From Clostridium sp. SY8519 (GTDB taxonomy: Bacteria; Bacillota; Clostridia; Lachnospirales; Lachnospiraceae): DNA of 64,000 nucleotides. Numbering within the stretch: the first letter of the stretch is position 1; each line of letters opens with the position of its first letter. Below the pieces are notes generated by a model that saw only the letters and a list, made by a program, of their open reading frames with translations, did no database searches and was not told the origin of the DNA. The stretch is from assembly GCF_000270305.1 (NCBI RefSeq), contig NC_015737.1:554501-618500 (forward strand). Reading direction: 5' to 3'. The position numbers and the translations under genes are program-made. Positions 43,563 to 51,196 of the stretch are shown in pieces.

Positions 43563-43670
43563 CTCGCTGCTGCATATCTGCAGAGAAGCTGCCTGATTTC
43601 TCTGCTGCCGCATATCTGCAGGAAAGCACCTGATTTTCCTGCTGCCGCATACCTGTACAGAAAGCCCCCG
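43563..43670. repeat. three tandem copies of a 37-38 base repeat
   Basis: Copies around 43563, 43600 and 43637 share CTGCTGC(CG)CATATCTGCAG then GAAAGCNCCTGATTTT. The third is the most diverged and runs into the terminator. The array begins directly after a stop codon. Confidence 0.75.
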
Positions 43671-43692
43671 GGAAAATCCCGGGGGCTTTCTG
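43658..43692. terminator. hairpin between the hypothetical gene and livM
   Basis: CAGAAAGCCCCCGGG / CCCGGGGGCTTTCTG perfect arms around AAAAT. It lies between two convergent genes; the T tract is short on either side. Confidence 0.65.
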
Positions 43693-43741
43693 CAAGGAAT
43701 TGTATGTCAATCACCTGATTGATATCTGTGATTGGAGGGCT

Positions 43742-44746
43742 TTATTTGGATGCCTCCCCCTTTGCCGGAGCGGAAGGCTCAAAGTCCGGGATACTTCGTC
43801 TGGGCGACAGAAGCAGGAACCCGGTGTGCTCGTAGATGAATCCCATGATTCCCTGAGGAGCTGCCATAATAACTACAATGGCAATGATACCAAGCACGAT
43901 ATTGGACATACCCGGATAGTTATACATGATCTGGGTGATGATAACATAGAGAATCGATCCGATGATGGGGCCCTCCATGTATCCCAGTCCGCCGATAATT
44001 ACCGCGAAGGTCATGGCAATGGTCCAGTTGATGGAAAATCCTGTGGACGGATTGATGTAAGCGGTCTTCATATACTGAGCGCCGCCGATCAGTCCCATCA
44101 TGGTGCAGGCGATGACGTAGCATTTCAGCTTGGTTTTGTACAGCTCTACACCCATAACCTCTGCCGCGGATGTGCTGTCACGCATAGCCATCAGCGCAAG
44201 TCCTGTCTTGGAACGAAGCAGGCCGTATACCACCAGGGTGGCCAGCACCGCCACCACCAGAGCCGTCAGATACAGCACGGTGGGGGACATCAGGAATACG
44301 GATCCGATGGACCAGTCCTGGGCATATCCCACAAACTTCCAGTTTGAGAAGAAGATCGTCAGCGCTTCCGCTACAATCCAGGTACCGATGGCAAAATACA
44401 CACCGCTCATTTTAAAGACTGCCGGTGACACCGCCAGGGCAAACAGTCCGCAGATCACCGCGCCGATAATGATGGACAGGTACACATTCATGGTATATTT
44501 CACGGACAGGATGGTCAGACTGTATCCGCCGATACCGATAAATGCCTGCATACCAAGGGACAGCATGCCGGCGTAACCGCCCAGCAGATTCCACATCTGA
44601 CTCATGGCCAGATACAGACAGATCAGTGTCAGTACATCAATCAGTTTTGCATTGCCCGTTACCGGCACTGCGACAAACAGCAGCAGCAGAACAATGACCA
44701 GTATAATCAGACTGGATTTCGAATGGCTTTTTGCTTTCATTTTCAC
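43742..44746 (-). CDS. livM: branched-chain amino-acid ABC transporter permease LivM
   Basis: Inner-membrane permease of 334 residues with about ten hydrophobic segments, LivM-type (LWNLLGGYAGMLSLGMQAFIGIGGY; MAMRDSTSAAEVMG coupling loop; GGLGYMEGPIIGS). AAGGAGG site. It starts six bases after the livH stop. Last gene of the liv operon. Confidence 0.93.
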   Translation of the reverse strand: MKMKAKSHSKSSLIILVIVLLLLFVAVPVTGNAKLIDVLTLICLYLAMSQMWNLLGGYAGMLSLGMQAFIGIGGYSLTILSVKYTMNVYLSIIIGAVICGLFALAVSPAVFKMSGVYFAIGTWIVAEALTIFFSNWKFVGYAQDWSIGSVFLMSPTVLYLTALVVAVLATLVVYGLLRSKTGLALMAMRDSTSAAEVMGVELYKTKLKCYVIACTMMGLIGGAQYMKTAYINPSTGFSINWTIAMTFAVIIGGLGYMEGPIIGSILYVIITQIMYNYPGMSNIVLGIIAIVVIMAAPQGIMGFIYEHTGFLLLSPRRSIPDFEPSAPAKGEASK

Positions 44747-44752
44747 CCCTCC

Positions 44753-45619
44753 TTATTTACGTACTGCAGAAGCTGCAAACAGACCGTTTGGACGGGTTGC
44801 GAGGATGACCAGAAGCACGATATAAGCCACCAGCATCTGAACGCCGGATCCGAAGATATGGCCGCCTACCAGCTGTGCCACACCAAGGATAATACCGCCA
44901 ACCAGCGTACCGAAGAGACTTCCCATACCGCCGATAACTACCACACCGAAGGCGATGATCAGGTACTGTGTACCGGAGGAGGGATAGAATGTAAAGGTAG
45001 AGCCTACCAGCGTGCCTGCGACTGCCGTGATGCCCATGCAGATTACCATAGCTACCGCGAATGCCAGTTTGGTGTTTACACCCATCAGCTCGGCTGCCAT
45101 CGTGTCATCTGATGTGGCACGGATCGCACGTCCGTAATTGGTATACTTCATAAACAGCGACAGACCGATGATGATTACACAGGCAATGATAAATGCCATC
45201 AGATAGCTGGCGGATACCGTCAGATACTCTGTGGTAATCACGTTCTTTGAAGTCAGCGCATTGTTGATGGACTGGTTGTCCGCTGAAAAAATCTTCAGCA
45301 TCAGGTTGGACAGGAAGATGGACAGGCCGAAGGTTACCAGCAGCGCCGGCGCCTCTCCTTTATCCATAACCTGGTTCACCAGGAACTGCTGAATCACGAA
45401 TCCCAGCACGCACATAACGATGACGGAAATAATGGTTGCCAGAACCAGCGGGAGGCCCGCTGCCCGCGTAATAACAAGTGTAATGTATGTACCCAGGATC
45501 ATCAGATCACCATGGGCCAGGTTGGTCAGCCCCATGATACCGAATACCAGAGACATGCCGACACCGATCATAGAATACAGACCTCCCAGGAGGATACCTG
45601 TAATGATAACTTGCAGCAT
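44753..45619 (-). CDS. livH: branched-chain amino-acid ABC transporter permease LivH
   Basis: Permease of 288 residues with eight or nine hydrophobic segments and LivH signatures: GLYSMIGVGMSLVFGIMGLTNLAHGDLM, RAIRATSDDTMAAELMGV and GVVVIGGMGSLFGTLVGG (each shown as parts of longer conserved blocks). It pairs with LivM to form the translocation path. It follows livF after about 64 bases. Confidence 0.93.
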   Translation of the reverse strand: MLQVIITGILLGGLYSMIGVGMSLVFGIMGLTNLAHGDLMILGTYITLVITRAAGLPLVLATIISVIVMCVLGFVIQQFLVNQVMDKGEAPALLVTFGLSIFLSNLMLKIFSADNQSINNALTSKNVITTEYLTVSASYLMAFIIACVIIIGLSLFMKYTNYGRAIRATSDDTMAAELMGVNTKLAFAVAMVICMGITAVAGTLVGSTFTFYPSSGTQYLIIAFGVVVIGGMGSLFGTLVGGIILGVAQLVGGHIFGSGVQMLVAYIVLLVILATRPNGLFAASAVRK

Positions 45620-45683
45620 ACGAATCTACTCCTTTTCTTTTTAATTTTCATAACTGTCTGCGCGAAACATTCCGCTGCAGCCG

Positions 45684-46406
45684 TCAGGACGCGAAATCAT
45701 TCATACCAAAGTATGCGTCATTTACATCATCTACATTCAGTTCCGATGTCTTGCCCTGCATCACCACACGGCCTTCCAGGATCACATACGCGTAATCCGC
45801 CACGGAAAGGGAGCGGTTTACGTTCTGCTCCACCACCAGCATGGTCAGGCCGGTTGCCGCGATCTCCTGCAGTCTGTCATAAATATCATTGATGACTACC
45901 GGTGCAAGTCCCAGGGAAATCTCATCCAGCAGCAGGATCTTCGGCTGGGTCATAATTCCCCTTCCGATGGCCAGCATCTGTCTCTGTCCGCCGGACAGGT
46001 AGGTCGCTGTCTGATTTTTCTTTTCTTTCAGAACCGGAAACAGGGTATAGACCTGCTCCAGCCGGCTGCTGCGTTCAGAGCCTTTGGCCAGATACGCGCC
46101 CATCAGCAGGTTGTCCTGTACCGTCATTTTCTCAAAGCAGTGGCTTCCTTCCGGGGACATGGACAGCCCCAGGCGGGCGATCTGATTGGTTTTTTTATGG
46201 GAAATGTCTGTTCCGTCGAAAACAATGGTTCCGTTTTTCGGGTGATTGATTCCGCAGATGGTATTCATGATTGTGGATTTGCCTGCGCCGTTTGCCCCGA
46301 TCAGGGATACGATCTGGCCGGGTTCCACATGAATGCTTACATCTTTGATCGCATGGAAGTCACCATAGAACACGTCGATATTATTTACTTCCAACAGCTT
46401 ACTCAT
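45684..46406 (-). CDS. livF: branched-chain amino-acid ABC transporter ATPase LivF
   Basis: ATPase of 240 residues: Walker A GANGAGKST, signature YLSGGQRQMLAIGRG, Walker B ILLLDEISLGLAP and VVEQNVNRSL. The ATG at 46406 lies in ATGAGTAA, overlapping the livG stop by eight bases, with GGAG six bases upstream; a GTG start four codons earlier is less likely. Translational coupling to livG is expected. Confidence 0.93.
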   Translation of the reverse strand: MSKLLEVNNIDVFYGDFHAIKDVSIHVEPGQIVSLIGANGAGKSTIMNTICGINHPKNGTIVFDGTDISHKKTNQIARLGLSMSPEGSHCFEKMTVQDNLLMGAYLAKGSERSSRLEQVYTLFPVLKEKKNQTATYLSGGQRQMLAIGRGIMTQPKILLLDEISLGLAPVVINDIYDRLQEIAATGLTMLVVEQNVNRSLSVADYAYVILEGRVVMQGKTSELNVDDVNDAYFGMNDFAS

Positions 46407-47130
46407 CGTCGTCTCCACCTCCCATGTATACGCGTTTTACTTCCGGAGAATTCATGACATCCAGCGGTTTGCCGGTGATGACATCCACGCCGTCTGCCAG
46501 CAGCATCACCCGGTCGGTTCCTTCCAGCATCGTGCGGATGATATGCTCGATCCAGATCACGCTTACGCCCCGCTGTTTGATCTCCTTTACCAGATTGATG
46601 ATCAGTCCTACTTCCGATTCTGTCAGGCCGCCGCCTACTTCATCCAGAAGCAGCACTTTTGGTTCTGTCGCAAGGGCCCGGCCGATTTCCAGACGTTTCC
46701 GGTCCAGCAGGGCCAGTTTGCCTGCGAACAAATCCAGTTTGTCATCTAACTTTATGATTTTCGATACTTCGATTGCTTTCTGTTTTGCCTGTGATTCTGA
46801 CATTCCCGCGCCGAATACGCCGCCGACCATGATATTCTCAAATACGGTCATCTGTTCAAAGGGTCTCGGAACCTGGAATGTACGTCCGATGCCATCCCGG
46901 CACCGCTGCGTCACACCCTCATCACCGATGGGTTTGCCGTTAAAGACCACCTGTCCTTTGGTGGGTTTCAGCAGTCCGGTGAGGATGTTCAGCAGTACTG
47001 TTTTGCCTGCACCATTCGGGCCGATTACACCAAGCACCTCATTCTCACCCAGCTCGAAGTTGATATCCTTCAGTACGTGGTTGCTTCCGAATGAGATTCC
47101 CAGCCCGCTGGCTGATAAGATTGCACTCAA
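46399..47130 (-). CDS. livG: branched-chain amino-acid ABC transporter ATPase LivG
   Basis: ATPase of 243 residues. Walker A GPNGAGKT (37-44), Q-loop RTFQVPRPFEQM and Walker B VLLLDE are normal. The ABC signature position reads LALLDRKRLEIGRAL (about 139-153) instead of LSxGQxRRLEIARAL, so the LSGGQ-like motif is replaced; this form occurs in a LivG subfamily as far as I recall. The start is TTG with GGGAGG seven bases upstream. Lies between livK and livF. Confidence 0.9.
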   Translation of the reverse strand: MSAILSASGLGISFGSNHVLKDINFELGENEVLGVIGPNGAGKTVLLNILTGLLKPTKGQVVFNGKPIGDEGVTQRCRDGIGRTFQVPRPFEQMTVFENIMVGGVFGAGMSESQAKQKAIEVSKIIKLDDKLDLFAGKLALLDRKRLEIGRALATEPKVLLLDEVGGGLTESEVGLIINLVKEIKQRGVSVIWIEHIIRTMLEGTDRVMLLADGVDVITGKPLDVMNSPEVKRVYMGGGDDDE

Positions 47131-47151
47131 TATGATACCTCCCTGAAAAGC

Positions 47152-47213
47152 GTAAAAAAGGCCGCTGCCGCCCCGGTGCCCGGTACTTCAGACACCGAGG
47201 GGGTCACAGCGGC
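47152..47213 (-). terminator. partial terminator between livK and livG
   Basis: TGCCGCTG...CCCCTCGGTG paired with CACCGGGG...CAGCGGC, followed on the minus strand by CTTTTTTACG. It probably lets livK be made in excess over the membrane components. Confidence 0.75.
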
Positions 47214-47300
47214 ATTTCTTGTATCTCTCTTTGTGTCAACGCCATTGGCAGTCTGCCTTGCGGAACCATTCTGCCGATGGTATCACTGCCGCTTTCTGTA

Positions 47301-48569
47301 TTATTTCAGAAGCTGGATATCAGCAGTTGTCTTTGCATCCGGGATCTGGCTGTTGGCGATAATGTTCTGTGTCCATTTACCGTCTTTGTAGATCCACTGT
47401 CCTGTGGTCAGAGCCTGTACGGAATAGTGCTTGTCATTGTATTTGATCTTGCCGATTACGGTATCCAGATCAAGATCAGCGGCTGCGGCTGCCAGTTTGT
47501 CTTTATCCATGGAACCGGCTTTGTTGATGACAGCGGCAAGGATCTCAATATTGGCGTAGTCATAACCTGCGGTCGGCACTGCATAGGAATCACCGGTTAC
47601 TTCGATGTATTTCTTGCCCAGATCCTTGCAGTTCATGCCGTCCAGAGAAGATTTGTAAGGATAATCATCTCTCCACCATACTTCGGAGCACAGGCCGCTT
47701 GCCAATCCGTTTGCTCCGATGGAGTCCACATCGGCCTTGAACAGGGTAGCCTTTGCTACGGTAATTACTTTCGGCATATAGCCGGAAGATTTCAGCTGTT
47801 TAAAGAATGTACCGTAGTCAGAGGTAAGCATAACGCCGGCAACTACTTCACATTTCTGGCTCTTGATGTTGCTGATGATGGAAGAGTAATCCGTTGCGCC
47901 GGAAGTATAAGCGCCCGGGTCATAAGCGGTGTAGCCATTGGATTTAGCGAAATCCGAGAACGCGTTGATCATGGTCTGACCTTCTGTATCGGTTGCGTGC
48001 ATAACGGCTACCTTCTTATTGGTATCGCCAAGATCCCAGGCATCCTTGAATGCGGACAGCTCGTTCTTGGTATTGAATCCTGCGTGGAACGCATATTTGT
48101 AATCTGAGGTTGCCCATGCTTCATCCGGTGTATCTACGGACAGACATACCACGCCGGCACGTTCGCAGGCTGCCGCAACAGGTACGGTGGTATCTGCCGT
48201 CTTGGATGTGATCATGATATCCACTTTCTTGGCATTGATCAGGTTGTTTGCTGCCTCAGAAGCCTTTGTCGCACTGGATTCTGAATCCGCAGCCACCAGC
48301 TGTAATTTCACATCTTTGCCGTCTACCTTAATGCCCTTCTTGTTGGCTACGTCAATGGCGTATTTGGTCCAGTCTTCCGAATGGGCACCGAAGGCTGCCA
48401 GGGCGCCTGTCTTCGGATATACGAAACCTACGGTAATCGTGTCGCCGGAAGATCCGCCTTCCTTCGCTGCAGATCCGCCGCCTTTGCTTCCGCTGCCGCA
48501 GGCCGCCAACCCTACTACCATGACACCTGCCAGAGACAGTGCCGCCAACTGTGAGATTCTCTTTTTCAT
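47301..48569 (-). CDS. livK: branched-chain amino-acid ABC transporter substrate-binding lipoprotein
   Basis: Periplasmic-binding-fold type I receptor, 422 residues. Lipoprotein signal ending VVGLAACGSG, Gly/Ser linker, then the fold beginning ITVGFVYPKTGALAAFGAHS. The start MKKRISQL has GGAGGGAAG upstream; a 33-codon extension is unsupported. First gene of livK-G-F-H-M. The ligand may be a branched-chain amino acid or another small organic molecule, as this receptor class is broad. Confidence 0.9.
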   Translation of the reverse strand: MKKRISQLAALSLAGVMVVGLAACGSGSKGGGSAAKEGGSSGDTITVGFVYPKTGALAAFGAHSEDWTKYAIDVANKKGIKVDGKDVKLQLVAADSESSATKASEAANNLINAKKVDIMITSKTADTTVPVAAACERAGVVCLSVDTPDEAWATSDYKYAFHAGFNTKNELSAFKDAWDLGDTNKKVAVMHATDTEGQTMINAFSDFAKSNGYTAYDPGAYTSGATDYSSIISNIKSQKCEVVAGVMLTSDYGTFFKQLKSSGYMPKVITVAKATLFKADVDSIGANGLASGLCSEVWWRDDYPYKSSLDGMNCKDLGKKYIEVTGDSYAVPTAGYDYANIEILAAVINKAGSMDKDKLAAAAADLDLDTVIGKIKYNDKHYSVQALTTGQWIYKDGKWTQNIIANSQIPDAKTTADIQLLK

Positions 48570-48686
48570 GTTGCTTCCCTCCATTTGTTTTTTATTTGCT
48601 GCAGGCAAATGTATCAAAGATTTCCCGGGAATTTCCAGGCGTCCGTATACATTTTGCACAACAGCCACGCTCCTTTGAACAATTGT

Positions 48687-48715
48687 ATTGTACCATTCGC
48701 ATATTCTGTACGCAA
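48687..48715 (-). promoter_or_regulatory. promoter of the liv operon
   Basis: TTGCGT, 17-base spacer, TACAAT on the minus strand, leaving a leader of about 110 bases before livK. Confidence 0.65.
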
Positions 48716-48755
48716 ATAAAAACGAAGGTTTTACCGTTCTGCTGTAAAACCTTCG
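48716..48755 (-). terminator. terminator after the unknown 239-residue gene
   Basis: CGAAGGTTTTAC / GTAAAACCTTCG perfect stem followed by TTTTTATTT on the minus strand, directly before the liv promoter. Confidence 0.85.
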
Positions 48756-48823
48756 TATGATTACCCCATAGTTTTGTATTTTTCATATAGTTACTTGAAA
48801 GTAACCTGTTTATAAAATCTTTC

Positions 48824-49543
48824 TTAACTTTTTGAAATCTCTTCCGTTCTTTCCTGTCGATTTTCCTCGCAGAGATCCATTGTGCGCGCAATTAACGCCA
48901 CCGTACTGGCCACCGGATAGCCGAACAGCAGCCCCACCGTGGCAAATTCCTCACTGCCGGTGCAGAAATGGATGGGAATCGGACATTCTTCCCTGCCGAA
49001 CCAGTTCAGTTCCCTGGAAAAATATTCTTCCATCTGTCCCCGGTCCAGCGCAATCCCGCAGTCGCTGTAGATCTGCAGCAGGCGGTCCAGGTCGAAATAA
49101 TCCCTCAGGGTGCCGGTCCGGCTTAAATACAGCAGATAGCGGTATTCCTGCGGATGATAGGGATAGCAGTAATACCGGTCCGGCTTCTGCTCCACTTCTG
49201 CAAGAATACTCATATATTCCTGGGCAGATGCCGGGTAAATCGTGGCCGCCACCTTGCGTCCCTTCTGCACTGCGCGGTTCATATACGGAACCACCGGAAC
49301 CGGTCCGTAATTGTTGCTGCAGCAGATCAGATTATACCAGCTTAAATACGGGCTTTCGTAATCCTCTGCCCGCAGGGGATAAAAGATCTTTCTGCAGGTG
49401 ATCTCTTCCGGTCCCTGGGAAGGGAACCTGTACTTCAGGGACACCGTGACGCGTTCTTCCTGCTGCTGCCGGTACAGGGCGAAAATCACCGGTTCCCCCA
49501 CATCGTATTCCTGCGCAAACAGCTGTGTTTCCTTCTGGGTCAT
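48824..49543 (-). CDS. hypothetical protein, 239 residues
   Basis: Not recognised with confidence. Soluble, no signal peptide. Notable pieces are LSWYNLICCSNNYGPVPVVPYMNRA (in parts), the aromatic-rich RYYCYPYHPQEYRYLLYLS, and a C-terminal FATVGLLFGYPVASTVALI that recalls the end of small DUF3793-like proteins; this resemblance is weak. It starts four bases after the GntR-gene stop, so the two are co-transcribed. The shared unit and its terminator suggest a function under control of that regulator. Confidence 0.7.
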   Translation of the reverse strand: MTQKETQLFAQEYDVGEPVIFALYRQQQEERVTVSLKYRFPSQGPEEITCRKIFYPLRAEDYESPYLSWYNLICCSNNYGPVPVVPYMNRAVQKGRKVAATIYPASAQEYMSILAEVEQKPDRYYCYPYHPQEYRYLLYLSRTGTLRDYFDLDRLLQIYSDCGIALDRGQMEEYFSRELNWFGREECPIPIHFCTGSEEFATVGLLFGYPVASTVALIARTMDLCEENRQERTEEISKS

Positions 49544-49546
49544 GGG

Positions 49547-50194
49547 TTATATGTTGTACCTTCCTGTAATCAGCTTCTCAATATAATACTGTTTGATGTA
49601 TGCTTCATGGGCGCGGACCGCGGCAATGGCCCCCTCCATATCCCTGGCTTTCAGAGCCGCAAAGATCTGCTCGTGCTGGTCATTGGTCTTTTTTCCATGC
49701 TCCACATCGTGAAAGGAAGTGATGTCAAACCTTCGTTTCTGATTGACCAGTGTTTCAAATATGGAATTCAGCCGCCGGTTGTGCACATTGTGAATGATAC
49801 AGTCATGAAAGCGGATATCCCACTGCATCCGCACATCCAGCCTGTCTTCTGAAGTGTTTTTCCGCGTTTCCTCAAGGATTCTGCTCATTTCCTCGTCAAT
49901 CGCTTCGTCATAATTCTTCAGGGACATCTGGATCGCGTAAATCTGCAGCACTTCCAGCAGATCATAGACTTCCAGTATATCTTCCAGCGTATAGACCGGC
50001 ACCATGATGCCCTTGCCCGGTTCCCCGGTCAGAAGTCCGTCCTTTACCAGAAGCCGCAGCGCATAGCGCACCGGCGACCGGCTTACCTGATATCTTTCTG
50101 TCAGTTTTCTCTCTACCAGAACAGTGCCTGCCGGAAATTCATTATTCAGAATGTCCTGCTTGATCTGCTCATAGATCATATCTTCTTTTGTCAT
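49547..50194 (-). CDS. GntR family (FCD/FadR type) transcriptional regulator
   Basis: Regulator of 215 residues. N-terminal winged helix (residues 1-70, YEQIKQDILNNEFPAGTVL and VSRSPVRYALRLLVKDGLL) and a C-terminal helical FCD domain with metal/ligand residues in DIRFHDCIIHNVHN and HEQIFAALKARD. The start MTKEDMIYEQ has AAAGAGA upstream; the 25-codon extension is rejected. It lies between the iron-sulfur flavoprotein gene (gap 46) and the unknown protein (gap 3). Confidence 0.9.
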   Translation of the reverse strand: MTKEDMIYEQIKQDILNNEFPAGTVLVERKLTERYQVSRSPVRYALRLLVKDGLLTGEPGKGIMVPVYTLEDILEVYDLLEVLQIYAIQMSLKNYDEAIDEEMSRILEETRKNTSEDRLDVRMQWDIRFHDCIIHNVHNRRLNSIFETLVNQKRRFDITSFHDVEHGKKTNDQHEQIFAALKARDMEGAIAAVRAHEAYIKQYYIEKLITGRYNI

Positions 50195-50240
50195 TATACG
50201 ATCTCTTTCCCATGTGTTTTTGTGTATCCGCAGGCTGCCG

Positions 50241-50804
50241 TCAGGCATTTGCGATCTCACGGCCCACATTGTAAGCCTGCTGCATCAGCTCTCTGTTATC
50301 ATCGGCTGACTGCGGATTGTTGGCATTGGTGCATACGATCCGCTTTTCGTTGACAAATCCGAACCCCGGAAACATTGTCCCCGCCAGGAAATCAAAATAG
50401 GAGTCATGCATATGCGGATCATCCATTTCCTGTGTGTACACGGTTACAATCTGCTTCTCCCCGCAGCGGGGCCGGCCGTCATTGCCCAGCAGCGGAAACA
50501 TCCGGTCATACAGATTTTTTACCATGCCATTAATCTGCATAAAATAAATCGGGGATCCGATCACAACCGCGTCCGCTTCCTTGACCTGCTCGATGGCCTT
50601 TGTCAGCTCATCGTTCAGAGAACACTTCCCGTCGTTGATCCGGCAGCCGAAGCAGCCCTGACAGGCGGACATTTTCAGTTTAAACAGGGTATAACTGTTT
50701 ACCTGCGCATTGTGTTCTTTTGCGCCGCGCTCAATCATATTGCAGATTGTGGCAGTATTTCCGTCAAACCGCGGACTGCCGTTAAAAATTACGACTTTTT
50801 TCAT
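50241..50804 (-). CDS. iron-sulfur flavoprotein / NAD(P)H-dependent FMN reductase-like
   Basis: Flavodoxin-fold protein of 187 residues: VVIFNGSPRFDGNTATICN binds FMN phosphate, and GSPIYFMQINGMVKNLYDR follows. A cysteine motif CX2CX2CX6C (48, 51, 54, 61) matches the [4Fe-4S] site of Isf-type flavoproteins. These move electrons between ferredoxin-like and small-molecule acceptors. GGAGGATAAG site; the 40-codon upstream extension is rejected. First gene of the unit with the GntR regulator and an unknown protein. Confidence 0.88.
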   Translation of the reverse strand: MKKVVIFNGSPRFDGNTATICNMIERGAKEHNAQVNSYTLFKLKMSACQGCFGCRINDGKCSLNDELTKAIEQVKEADAVVIGSPIYFMQINGMVKNLYDRMFPLLGNDGRPRCGEKQIVTVYTQEMDDPHMHDSYFDFLAGTMFPGFGFVNEKRIVCTNANNPQSADDNRELMQQAYNVGREIANA

Positions 50805-51016
50805 GAATCTTATCCTCCGTTCTTCCTGCTGTGTGGTACGGATTCCTGTCCGGCCGCCATCCCCTGTGACCGGATCCTCGCCTGTGATACGCCGGCAGAC
50901 GGGGAATCCATCAGTCAGATTCATTTTAACGGAGGACTCTGTATGGTGTTATTCTATTTAAGCTACCATTTATGCGGAAATCGGTCAACCCTTTGTATTC
51001 CATTGGTATTCTTTTT

Positions 51017-51055
51017 AAAAAAGGGGTTATCGGATAATACCGATTTCAGCCCCTT
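51017..51055 (-). terminator. terminator downstream of the transposase gene
   Basis: AAGGGG...ATCGG / CCGAT...CCCCTT stem followed on the minus strand by a TTTTTT run. Confidence 0.65.
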
Positions 51056-51070
51056 ATCACTGAAACAGAC

Positions 51071-51125
51071 AGGATCCCTGATATATTCAGCACTTCTTAA
51101 GAAGCTGCATTATAGCAGGGATCCT
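51071..51125. repeat. large inverted repeat between transposase and flavoprotein genes
   Basis: AGGATCCCTGATATA and near-perfect complement (14 of 15) around a 25-base core that is itself palindromic at CTTCTTAAGAAG. It may mark the IS boundary or be an RNA hairpin; this could not be resolved. Confidence 0.6.
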
Positions 51126-51196
51126 CTTTCTTTGATATCATCCGGATTTTGGCGCAGACTATCCCCATAATCCTTCTTTTTGCGGGGGCTTTTCTT

